64,000 nucleotides of DNA from Thinopyrum elongatum (Eukaryota; Streptophyta; Magnoliopsida; Poales; Poaceae), in the NCBI GenBank assembly GCA_011799875.1, contig CM022303.1, positions 190,947,700 to 191,011,699 on the forward strand. The letters are read 5' to 3'. The notes beneath the pieces are model-generated. The model was not told the origin of the DNA. It saw nothing but the letters and a program-made list of their open reading frames with translations, and made no database searches. The position numbers and the translations under genes were made by a program. This document shows positions 31,431-41,690 of the stretch, piece after piece (within the stretch, counting starts at the first letter, position 1; each line of letters opens with the position of its first letter).

Positions 31431-32681
31431 TTGATCACTACAAGGAATTTGAAAGATACCAAAACCAAGATTTTTCCCTCTACTACGAGGGGAAGTAAGG
31501 AACTGCCATCTAGCTCTGCACTTGATTCACCTTATGTTTTTAGTAAGCTTGCGACACCTACACCTGCTATTAATTCTGATATGTCACAAGTAATTGATGA
31601 TGCTACTTCTGCTATGCATGATGCTTATGATGATACTACTGCTTTGCTTGATAATACTGTGCCACTGGGTGAATTTCTTGATGAACAACTTGCTAGAGCT
31701 AAAGATATTGAGAATGCTGAAACTGATGATATTTCTGAAACTGATGAAATTATTGAAACTGAACACTTTGAAACACCTGGTAGACCTAGCTCTCCTAGAT
31801 ATGAATTGCCTGTTATACCTGAGGGTTATGTTATGGATGGAGAGGTAGCTAGGGACTTTCTTGCTTGTAAGGATAGAGATGATCTTAAGAAATTACTATG
31901 CAAGTGGAAAGAAAAATCTTTGTATGCTAGAATGCAATATGATCCTAAGTTTGCTACTTCACCTATCTTTGTTACTGATAAGGATTATGAATTCTCTGTC
32001 GATCCTGAGTTAATTACTTTGGTTGAATATGATCCTTTCCATGGTTATGAATCTGAAACTGTTGTGGCACATCTTACTAAATTAAATGATATAGCCACCC
32101 TATTTGCTCATGAGGAAAAAATTCGCTATTACTATATTCTTAAGTTGTTTCCTTTCTCGTTAAAGGGTGATGCTAAGATATGGTTTAATTCTCTTGCTCC
32201 TGGTTGTGTGCGTAGGCCCCAGGATATGATATATTACTTCTCTGAAAAATATTTCCCCGCTCATAAGAAACAAGCTGCTTTACAGGAAATATTTAACTTT
32301 GTGCAAATTGAAGAAGAGAGTCTCCCACAAGCTTGGGGGAGTCTTCTCCAATTACTTAATGCTTTACCTGATCATCCTCTCAAGAAAAATGAAATACTTG
32401 ATATCTTTTATAATGGACTAACCGATGCTTCTAGGGACCACCTAGATAGTTGTGCTGGTTGTGTTTTTAGGGAATGGACTATTGAACAAGCTGAAGTATT
32501 ATTGAATAACATATTGAGTAATGATAATGATTGGACTCTTCCCGAAACAACTCCTAAGCCAACTCCGAAGAAGAGAGGTATTCTATTTCTCAGTCCTGAA
32601 GATATGCAAGAGGCAAAGAAATCTATGAAAGAAAAAGGTATTAAAGCTGAAGATGTTAAGAATTTACTCCGACATAGGTAG
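31431..32681 (+). pseudogene. S2 gag (truncated by a 31-bp deletion)
   Basis: The frame of 416 codons has an acidic, low-complexity N-terminus (about 1-130), then a retrotransposon gag domain at about 190-330, including 'FPFSLKGDAKIWFNSL' and 'YFSEKYFPAHKKQAA'. It ends prematurely because, relative to S3 (57632-57662), 31 bp is missing at about 32664, shifting into a stop. The protease frame resumes at 32750. No zinc knuckle is visible. In the ancestor gag and protease appear to have formed one frame. Confidence 0.88.
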
Positions 32682-32749
32682 TAGAGGTAAATTCTCTCTA
32701 TAGATTTGATGAAGGTGATATCCCTTATAATAAGTCTGCTAGTCAATGC

Positions 32750-34174
32750 TTGGATGAATTTGATAACTTTATTGTTAAACAAGAAAACTTCAATGCATAT
32801 GTTAGTAGGGAATTGAAACATAATGCTTATATGCTTGACTGCTTGGGTGACTATATGTGTAGAACTGTTAATGATCTCAAGATTATTAGTAAACATGCTT
32901 CCATGGTAAAATCCCAAGTAGAACAAGTTCTCAAAGCACAAAATGATTTGCTTAATGAAGTGAATAGTAAGAACGATGATCATGCTGTTAGAGTTATGAC
33001 TAGAGGTGGTAAAATGACTCAGGAACCTTTGTATCCTGAGGGCCATCCCAAGAGAATTGAACAAGATTCTCAGATAATTAATACTGATGCACCTGGTCCT
33101 TCAAAAAGGAAAAAGAAAGATGATAGGACTTTGCATGCTTCTAGTGAACCTATTGTAGACACACCTGAGAATCCAAATGATATTTCTATTTCTGATGCTG
33201 AGACACAATCTGATGATGAACATGAACCTAGTAATAATGATAATGATGATGTTCATGTTGATGCTCAACCTAGTAATGATAATGATGTGGAGATAGAACC
33301 TGATGTTGATCTTGATAACCCACAACATAAGAATAAAAGGTATGATAAGAGAGACTTCATTGCTAGGAAACATGGTAAAGAAAGAGAGCCGTGGGTTCAA
33401 AAACCCATGCCCTTTCCTCCTAAACCATCCAAGAAAAAGGATGATGAGGATTTTGAGCGCTATGTTGAAATGCTTAGACCTGTCTTTTTGCGTATGCGTT
33501 TGACTGATATTCTGAAAATGTCTCCTTATGCTAAGTATATGAAAGATATTGTTACAAATAAAAGAAAGATACCGGAAGCTGAAATTTCCACCATGCTTGC
33601 TAATTATACATTTAAAGGTGGAATACCAAAGAAACTAGGAGATCCTGGAATACCTACTATACCATTCTCCATTAAAAGAAACTATGTTAAAACTGCTTTA
33701 TGTGATCTTGGAGTCGGTGTTAGTGTTATGGCTTTCTCTTTATATCGTAGACTTGATTTGAATAAGTTGACACCAACTAAAATCTCTTTGCAAATGGATG
33801 ATAAATCAACTGCTATACCCATCGGTATTTGTGAGGATGTGCCTGTCGTGGTTGCAAATGTTACTATTTTAACGAACTTTGTTATTCTTGATATACCCGA
33901 GGACGACAGTATGTCGATCATCCTTGGTAGACCCTTTTTGAATACTGCAGGGGCTGTTATTGATTGCAACAAGGGCAATGTCACTTTTCATGTTAATGGT
34001 AATGAGCATACGGTACACTTTCCGAAGAAACAACCTCAAGTGAATAGTATCAACTCTATTGGAAAATTTTCAACAATTACTATTGGAGGTTTTGAATTTC
34101 CACTTCCTACTATCAAAAAGAAATATGATATTCTTATTGTTGGGGGCATGCATATCCCCGTTGAGGTAACCTAG
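32750..34174 (+). pseudogene. S2 gag C-terminus and aspartic protease
   Basis: A 474-codon frame. Residues 1-230 are hydrophilic, with Asp/Asn-rich repeats. Residues 280-440 resemble a retropepsin, with a 'CDLGVGVSVM' active-site block (DLGA in S4, DLGV here) and 'IILGRPFLNT' near the end. The canonical D-[ST]-G is D-L-G, as in many Athila-lineage proteases. The frame stops at 34174, and no reverse transcriptase follows. It is disconnected from gag by the deletion at 32664. Confidence 0.85.
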
Positions 34175-34486
34175 TGTTATACGAAGATTCTCCAGTTTCA
34201 TGTCATTCGGAAGAATTTTGTTAACGAGACTTGATCAACCTTGTTAATGGATTCCTTTTGATGCGCATGAGATGGATGAATTTAGTAAACACAACTCTCT
34301 GTACCCACTTTTTACTTTCTGTTATTTAGAATAAATAAAGCAAAAATACTGTTATTTCTCTGTTTTATGAATTATCTGTGCAATAAAAAATGTCTAGAAA
34401 ATAAAAGTTCTCCAAATGCCCTAAAAATTAAGTATGATTTTTTCTAGACATTTAAGAATTTTTGGCACTGAAAACACATCAGGGGG

Positions 34487-34876
34487 GTGCACCAGTGGGC
34501 CACAAGCCCACAGGGCGCGCCCACCCCCCTGGGCTCGCCTGTAGGGCTTGTGGGTCCCACGTGGGTCCCCCTCACTAATGCCAGCACCCATCCACTTCGT
34601 CTTCCTCCAGAAAAAATCCCACCATTGTTCAAACTCGTGTTCTGGCTCATTTTGCTGCCATTTTCGATCACCTTGCTCGGAACTCCGTTTCCGAAACTAT
34701 TTCGGGGGATTGTTCTTCGGTATGTGACTCCTCCAATGGTCCAATTAGTTTTTGTTCTAGTGCTTTATATATTGCAAATTTTTGCTGCTGTGGTGACCTT
34801 GTTCTTGAGCTTGCATGTCAAATTTATATGGTCCAAAGTAGTTTTGTTGCATGACATAGCCTCTAGACACTTGTAG
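34487..34876 (+). CDS. Small hydrophobic ORF in the spacer (conserved in three copies)
   Basis: A 129-codon frame with several hydrophobic stretches (for example 'LVFWLILLPFSITLLG' and 'LVFVLVLYILQIFAAVVTLF'), which look membrane-spanning. The same frame is open at 59424-59813 and at 51423-51010 (-). An overlapping frame is open over 59432-59773 and 51325-51032, and from about 34587 in S2. Small differences between copies do not decide which is translated. The position between protease and ORF2 recalls the extra ORF region of Athila elements. Function unknown. Confidence 0.3.
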   Translation: MHQWATSPQGAPTPLGSPVGLVGPTWVPLTNASTHPLRLPPEKIPPLFKLVFWLILLPFSITLLGTPFPKLFRGIVLRYVTPPMVQLVFVLVLYILQIFAAVVTLFLSLHVKFIWSKVVLLHDIASRHL

Positions 34877-34964
34877 GAGTAGTTGCTATCAATCTTGTTG
34901 AGTTTTGTTCGCTTTTATTTTGAGTCACTAAAAATTTCAGAAATTTTCAGAGAAAGGAAAAGAA

Positions 34965-35768
34965 ATGATGAAGAGATGGTTAAGGGGTTCTTCAAGCCGG
35001 AATTCAAACGAAAATGAAAATGAGGAGAAGAAGAAGCCCAAGTACAACCTTCCGCGTGCGGCGGAGGTTCGGCCATGTGAATGGCCAAGCGATGTGTTCT
35101 TGAGGGAGGCTGGAATTTATGATGATTTCTATTACTTGGCGGAGAATGCCGGCATCACCGACTTCCTCCAAGATAAGTGTGACCAATACCTCCTACTCAC
35201 TAATACCTTTGTGCAGAACTTTTGTTTCTATCCTAGGAAATCACCACCCATGGTAGAATTTCATTTGTATGATGAGCCTAAGGAGATGACATTATATGAT
35301 TTTTGCGATGTTTGCAAATTACCTTATGAGGGCAACGTCAGTGAACCACATCCTAGAGACATGGAGGATATTATTGCTGAAACTACTGTGGGGGAAGAGA
35401 GAGGGGTGTCGGAAGCGAGAGTGGCTACCTTACATTTTCCTGTTTTACGCTATTATTCATTATTTGCTGGGAGATGTTTGATTGGTCGTGGGCAGAGTGG
35501 AGGACTCAGTGCCCCTGACCTTGCCATTTTGCGCCATGCTTTATATACTGATAGAACTTTCAGTTTGGGCACTATGGTTGCTCGACGGTTAAACACAAAC
35601 CGCTCGAAGGGTCCTATTTTTGGAGGTATCTATGCCTCCTTCCTTGCTAGACGTTTTGAGATACCCATTAGGCATGATGAGGAGGAGAAGATCCTGCTAC
35701 CCACTAAATATTTGAACTATGCTAGCATGGTAGCACACGATTTTATTAAGAAAGACGGTGACAAATGA
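34965..35768 (+). pseudogene. S2 ORF2, unknown Athila-lineage protein (truncated by TGA)
   Basis: Starting at a double ATG, the frame encodes 267 residues: a basic Ser/Asn/Glu-rich start, then a conserved globular part ('IYDDFYYLAENAGITDFLQD', 'LHFPVLRYYSLFAGR', 'RRFEIPIRHDEEE'). The product resembles uncharacterised 'putative plant transposon protein' ORFs of Gypsy elements, as I recall. A TGA at 35766-35768 stands where S3 has CGA, and two further downstream stops (TAG) stand where S3 has CAG. The original protein probably ran to about 36046. It occupies the place where RT and integrase would be expected. Confidence 0.75.
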
Positions 35769-36067
35769 CTCCTCTACAACTTAGTATTTAGTTAGGGTAC
35801 TTGTGAGACTATTGCTCTGCCTGCACCTTCTTTGTTCGATATTTATTCAGGCAGGTACACTATTATGCTCGAGGAAATCTACAGATTTTGGGGTCTTTCA
35901 CAACCCCCAACACCTGAGCCAGCACCAGTTCCTGATCCGTATTAGGAGTCAGTTTATCAGTGGGAGCCACAGGAGCTCGCCAACCAGTGGAACCCCCAGG
36001 ACCCTCTGGAGTATCAAGGAGAGGATTATTTCGAGCCGTGGCCCTAGACCAACTTAGGCCAAAAGCC

Positions 36068-36082
36068 TAAGCTTGGGGGAGT
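36068..36082 (+). other. S2 internal polypurine-tract copy
   Basis: TAAGCTTGGGGGAGT is identical to the 15 bases preceding the 3' LTR at 38146-38160. It lies about 20 bp after the ORF2 end. Equivalent copies occur at 61006-61020 and 45158-45172 (-). Confidence 0.85.
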
Positions 36083-38145
36083 ACGTATTTCTCACCGACA
36101 TTACATTCATGTTCACGCACTCATTCCGGTTGTCGGTGTTCATACTTTTTCATTGTATTATCCATGTTAGTTCTTTTTTCTTGCTTTCTTCTTGTGTGTT
36201 TGAAAAACTTTGAGAAAATCCAAAAAAATCAGTTCTCTCTTCGTTTTAGTTTTTCTTTCTAGTTTATTTAGTGGTAGTATTAAAAGAAAACCCAAAAAGA
36301 TTTCTCGTTCTTCTTTTGTTTGTTGGGAGATTAATATTTCCTGTGTAAATAGTTTTTCTTGTTTCGTTTTATTTTCTTCAGAAAAACAAAAACTCCAAAA
36401 ATATTTCAGTGCGTTTCTTTGAAATTCTTTTCCTTTTCTTTGGGTCGTAAGGAGAAGACCACAATGAAAATTTTGAGTGGCTCTCATATGCATTATTGTT
36501 GATCTAACAAAGAGCCCATATTACCTTGTCTTCTCCTTTGAATAAATGTTTGTAGATTCTAGCTTAGTCCAATGCACGTGCACTCTTATTATTGCACACA
36601 TCGTTTGGTCGTGCAAGTGAAAGGCAATAATGACGAGATATGATGAAATGATTGAGATGGAGAAAAGCTGGTACGAACTCGACCTTTTTGTTTTTGTAAA
36701 TATGATTAGCTCATCGTTCTTGATTCAGCCTATTATGAATGAAACATGTTTGCAATGACAATTAGAGATTATATTTACTCATGCCATGCTTAATTAGCTA
36801 GGAGTGGATAATGGTTTGTCTTGTGGGCCAACATGCATTTTAAAATGGTTGTGATGTAGTATGATAGGATGGTATCCTCCTTTGAATGATTTAAGTGGCT
36901 TGACTTGGCACATGCTCACGCATGTAGTTGAATCAAAAACAACATAGCTTCCATGATATTTATGTTCATGGTGATTTATATCCTACTCATACCTGCACTC
37001 AATGTTGATTAATCTCAATGCATGTTTATGACCATTGTCGCTCTGTAGTTGGTCGCTCCTCAATCCTTTGCTAGCCTTCACTTGTACTAAGCGGGAATAC
37101 TGCTTGTGCATCCACTTCCTTAAACCCAAAGTTGTTCCATATGAGTCCACCATACCTACCTATATGCGGTATTTACTTGCTGTTCCAAGTAAATTTGCAT
37201 GTGCCAAACTCGAAACCTTCAAATAATAATCTGTTTTGTATGCCCGAATCGCTCATGTAGTGACTGGGGGCTATCAGTATCTTCCATGCTAGGTGGGTTA
37301 TTCTCACGATGAGTGTTTATTCACTTGTCATTCACGAGAAAGTGGCTGGTAATCGGGATGCCCAGTTCCATGCTCGAAATCAAATCAAAATATAATCATA
37401 AAACAAAACTCCCCCAGGACTGTTGTTGGTATGGACGGTACTCGTGGATGCGGCTAGTCGTGGAGTGTGATTGTTAGTGGAGGGGGAGTAAAAACTTTAC
37501 CATTCTGTTTGGGAACCACCTATAATGTATCTAGCATGGAAGATAGTGAGATCTCTTGGTTGTTATGTTGACAATGAAAGCATACCGCTCAAAATTATAT
37601 TTATCTCTGTTTTAAAGCTCCGAGCTCTAGCACCTCTGCAAGTCCCTGCTTCCCTCTGCGAAGGGCCTATCTATTTACGTTTACTGTTGAGTCATCATCT
37701 TCTTATAAAAAGCACCAGCTGGAGAGCACCACTGTCATTTGTATGCTTTGTTATTAATTGATGTTGAGTATGACTGTGACTGGATCTCTTTTGTCATGAA
37801 TTACAATGTCTGGTCAGTCCTAGATCTTCAGGGGTGCTCTGCATTTATGTTTTGTGGTCTCAGAAAGGGCTAGCGAGATACCATTTTGTCATATTGTACC
37901 ATGATTGTTTTGAAAAAAGTGTTGTCATCCAAGATTTATTATTATTGCTCACTAGTTGATTATGCCATTGATATGAGTAAATGTGAGACCTAAATGTTAT
38001 TGTGAATATGGTTAGTTCATAATCTTTACTGAAAACCTGGACACTGGCTAGATATTTGCAACAACAAGATCAAATAGAGTTTGTAAAAGTTTTTCTTTGT
38101 CACTTTCAGTTTGTCAACTGAATTGCTTGAGGACAAGCAATGGGT
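36083..38145 (+). other. S2 long 3' untranslated region
   Basis: About 2.06 kb lies between the two polypurine tracts, without a sustained frame. It is well conserved with 61021-63076 (S3) and 45157-43091 (S4, -). Conservation among copies reflects shared descent. The part around 37060-37210 and 37630-37690 also matches the 3' region of W. Confidence 0.75.
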
Positions 38146-38160
38146 TAAGCTTGGGGGAGT
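38146..38160 (+). other. S2 terminal polypurine tract
   Basis: TAAGCTTGGGGGAGT abuts the LTR starting TGATACG at 38161, the expected plus-strand priming site. Confidence 0.9.
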
Positions 38161-39561
38161 TGATACGTCTCCATCGTATCTACTTTTCCAAACTCTTTTG
38201 CCCTTGTTTTCGACTCTAATTTGCATGATTTGAATGGAACTAACCCGGACTGATGTTGTTTTCAGCAGAATTGCCATGGTGTTATTTTTGTGCAGAAATA
38301 AAAGTTCTTGAATTGACCTGAAAATTTACGGAGAATATTTTTGGAATATATAAAAAATACTGGCGCAAGAATTAACCAGAGTGGGTCCACCCAGAAGCCA
38401 CAAGCCTGGGGGGCGCTCCCCCTGGGGCGCGCTTAGAGGGCTTGTGGCCCCTCTGGACCTCCTACAACCTCAACTCCAACTCTATATAACCCTATTTGGG
38501 GAGAAAAAAAATCAGAGAAAAGGATTCATCGTGTTTTACGATACGGAGCCGCCGCCACCTCTTGTTCTTCATCGGGAGGGCATATCTGGAGTCCATTCAG
38601 GGCTTCGAAGAGGGGGATTCGTTGCCATCATCATCACCAACCTTCCTCCATCACCAATTTCATGATGCTCACCGCCGGGAGTGAGTAATTCCATCGTAGG
38701 CTTGCTGGACGGTGATGGGTTGGATGAGATTTATCATGTAATCGAGTTAGTTTTGTTAGGGTTTGATCCCTAGTATCCACTATGTTCTGAGATTGATGTT
38801 GCTATGACTTTGCTATGCTTAATGCTTGTCACTAGGGCCCGAGTGCCATGATTTCATATCTGAACCTATTATGTTTTCATGAATATATGTGTGTTCTTGA
38901 TCCTATCTTGCAAGTTGTAGACACCTATTACGAGTTATGATCCGCATACCCCAAGGTGACAATAATTGGGATTCTTTCCGGTGATTACCGTAGTTTGAGG
39001 AGTTCATGTATTCACTAAGTGCTAATGCTTTGGTCTAGTTCTCTATTAAAAGGAGGCCTTAATATCCCTTAGTTTCCATTAGGACCCCGCTGCCACGGGA
39101 GGGTAGGACAAAAGATGTCATGCAAGTTCTTTTCCATAAGCACGTATGACTATATACGGAATACATGCCTACATTATATTGATGAATTGGAGCTAGTTCT
39201 GTGTCACCCTAGGTTATAACTGCTACATGATGAATATCATCCGACACAATTATCATTGCCGATCCATTGCCTACGAGCTTTTCACATATTGATCTTTGCT
39301 AAGTTACTTTCGTTGCTACTGCTGTTACAATCACTACAAAACTACTACTGTTACTTTTGCCACTGTTACCGTTACTTCCATATTACTTTGCTACTAAATA
39401 CTTTGCTGCAGATATTAAGTCTTTCAGGTGTGGTTGAATTTACAACTCAGCTGCTAATACTCGTGAATATTCTTTGGCTCCCCTTGTGTCAAATCAATAA
39501 ATTTGGGTTGAATACTCTACCCTCGAAAACTGTTGCGATCCCCTATACTTGTGGGTAAACA
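38161..39561 (+). repeat. Middle LTR shared by S2 and S3
   Basis: 1401 bp. It starts TGATACGTC and ends GGGTAAACA instead of GGGTTATCA. Because it is followed by a PBS-like site and gag rather than flanking DNA, it is both the 3' LTR of S2 and the 5' LTR of S3. Confidence 0.9.
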
Positions 39562-39572
39562 AGACCATTTTG

Positions 39573-39590
39573 TAGCGCCGTTGCCGGGGA
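39573..39590 (+). other. S3 primer binding site (mutated)
   Basis: TAGCGCCGTTGCCGGGGA, with a G to A change at the second base relative to S2. The CCA end of tRNA-Asp would mispair here. Confidence 0.85.
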
Positions 39591-39630
39591 GCATAGCTCT
39601 ATTCTCTGAGTCACTTGGGATTTATATCTG

Positions 39631-39840
39631 TTGATCACTATGAGGAATTTGAAAGATACCAAAACCAAGATTTCCCCCTCTACTACGAGGGGAGGTAAGG
39701 AACTGCCATCTAGCTCAGCACTTGATTCACCTTCTATTTTAAGTAAGCTTGCAACACCTACACCTGCTATTAATTCTGATATGTCACAAGTAATTGATGA
39801 TGCTACTTCTGCTATGCATGATGCTTATGATGATACTACT
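39631..39840 (+). pseudogene. S3 gag, N-terminal part
   Basis: The first 70 codons match S2 gag. The frame is cut at 39840 by the poly(T) end of LINE L1 and resumes at 56597 or 56611 after the nested insertions. Confidence 0.85.
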
Positions 39841-40392
39841 ACTTTTTTTTGACTATTTACTGTGAAGCAACAGCTCCACAGTCTTTTATTGAAATAATAA
39901 AGGAGGAGTCCAAATATTTACAAAGTGGGAAGAGGAGATAAGAGAATGTACAAAGACTTACCTACTTACCTATGATACAAGCTAAGGTAGGTTATTAACC
40001 CAAGACAAAAATACAGGTTTATATTTCTCCCTCACTCTATGATACAACAGGGAGATATCGTGCACAAATTTACTCCTCCAAACACCAAAGGATGCCCTTT
40101 CTGATATGAAGATCTTCCCATTCCTGGTAGTCCAAATGCACCAGGCAGCAGTGAGCATAACCTCAAAGAAGAAAGGGTGTTGGAAACTCCTCTTAGCATG
40201 CAGCAGGCAGGATGTCAAGTCCTGGCCCCCAGACCAATCAATCTGTAGGTAAGACTAGACCCTTAGGCTAAAATTGCAATTGAAGAAAAGGTGCATCCTG
40301 TCTTCATGCAAGTGTGTGGGGCAAAGAACACAGAAGTTTTCATCCTGGTCTGTCCTCCAGTGTCTCCTAAGAAGAATATCTCTTGTGTTCAA

Positions 40393-40977
40393 TCAATCAA
40401 AGAACAACAACCATCCAAATACTTTGATCTTCATCGTGCAAGAACTTTTCCATAGCCAAACACATGGCTGGAGAGTTGGTAGGTGTGAGTGGATGATGGC
40501 ATAGTAACTCCTTGCTGAGTATCCAGATTTGGAAGGCCAGGTCCACACATCTGGTATTGAGGGATCTCTGTGCATAGATGTCACCCAGTGATGCAGGTGA
40601 TGTAACTCAAGTGCAGCTGTGCTTGAAATTGGCAAGTGGAACATTGAAGTAACATCCTCAAAATCCAAAAAATCCATGGCAGAGATCTTATCATCTTTAA
40701 CAAAAGAGAATAAATGAGGCAATCTATCTCTGAGTGGCCTGGTGGAGTCATTCAGCTTCCAACTGTCAGACCAAAACAATACTGAATCTCCCTGGTTAAC
40801 TGTGGCAGAAGAGATAGCTCTAAAAGAATCCGCAATCTTAAAAACATCCCTCCACCAAAATGAGCCACATAAGACTGCTGCTTGTGGGACCACACCATCA
40901 TAGTACGTGTTCCAAATTAGGGAGACACATGTTACATCATCCTTATTGAAAAACTTATGAAGGTGCTTAATAAGCAA
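40393..40977 (-). pseudogene. L1 ORF2, C-terminal fragment (zf-RVT region)
   Basis: A 194-codon frame covering the linker and the region annotated in plant LINEs as zf-RVT. Typical words are 'WRDVFKIADSF' and 'FWSDSW'. It is out of frame with the RT piece at 41499-41062, and a further C-terminal fragment lies at 40218-39982. Non-functional. Confidence 0.8.
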
Positions 40978-41061
40978 GCCTTGGTTCTGCTAGTGTAGGT
41001 TTATAATTCCCAGGCCACCCTTGTTCTTGGGTCTGCAGACCAAATCCCAGGCTACAAGGGA

Positions 41062-41499
41062 CTATTTTGGGGTGTCTGAATTACCACGCCATAAACATTG
41101 CCTCTCAATTCTTTCCAGCTGTTTAATAATACCAATTGGGATGTCCAATGTACAGAGGAAATATATGGGCATAGAAGACAGAACTGATGTGAGCAATTGC
41201 AACCTTGAGCCCTGGTTTAGCATTGAAGAGCTTGCAGTGAGTCGCCTCTCAACTCTGTCAACTAAAGGCATAAGATCTTGAATCCTTGGTTTGGTAGTTC
41301 CCATAGGGCGGCCCAGGTATGTGAAAGGAAGCTTTCCCAAAGAGCAGTCAAACACAACAGCTAGTCTAGCAGCTTTAGCATCATCCACATTGAGAGGCAC
41401 CATGGTGGATTTGTGAAAATTTACTTTAAGGCCGGTTGTAGCATAAAAAACATCAAGCATGTCCTTAAGGGCAATGAGCTGGGAATCAACCGCAGGCAC
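41062..41499 (-). pseudogene. L1 reverse transcriptase, C-terminal half
   Basis: A 145-codon fragment following the catalytic segment. Just upstream on the - strand (about 41500-41680) the codons for 'GDPLSPLLFVLAVD' and 'QYVDDT' are readable, the latter being the YxDD box. One stop separates them. The N-terminal half of RT lies at 55903-56596. Confidence 0.82.
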
Positions 41500-41690
41500 A
41501 ATGAGGATTGTGTCGTCTACATATTGAATGATAGGGAAGTGTGGATCATGGGATGGGATTGGCAGTGTTCAAATTCCATCAGCTAGCATTCTGTTAACTA
41601 CCGATTGCAAGAGGTCTACAGCAAGCACAAAGAGTAGAGGAGATAAAGGGTCCCCTTGCCTAACCCCACTCTTGCACTAAAACTGCTTAC

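Larger units (their letters stand above)
39841..41690 (-). mobile_element. L1: non-LTR retrotransposon (LINE), 3' part
   Basis: The left end is a T run (39843-39850), i.e. a poly(A) tail on the - strand. On the - strand, proteins include the RT thumb and following region (41499-41062, 'VNFHKSTMVPLN', 'LPFTYLGRPMG') and the zf-RVT-like domain (40977-40393, 'WTWPSKSGYSARSYY', 'WLWKSSCTMKIKVFGWLLF'). L1's 14-bp target duplication is ATGATGATACTACT (39827-39840) and ATCATGATACTACT (56597-56610). L1 is split at 41690 by S4 and continues at 55903. Confidence 0.9.

Noticed and set aside
34610..34700. Purifying selection on the hydrophobic spacer frame from third-position differences
   Set aside because: The S2/S3 differences that look synonymous are mostly CpG transitions at codon boundaries, and S2/S4 differences do not support the same frame.
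38161..39561. Middle LTR as a solo LTR or separate insertion
   Set aside because: It abuts a polypurine tract on the left and a PBS with gag on the right, so it is a shared LTR of a tandem, not a solo LTR.
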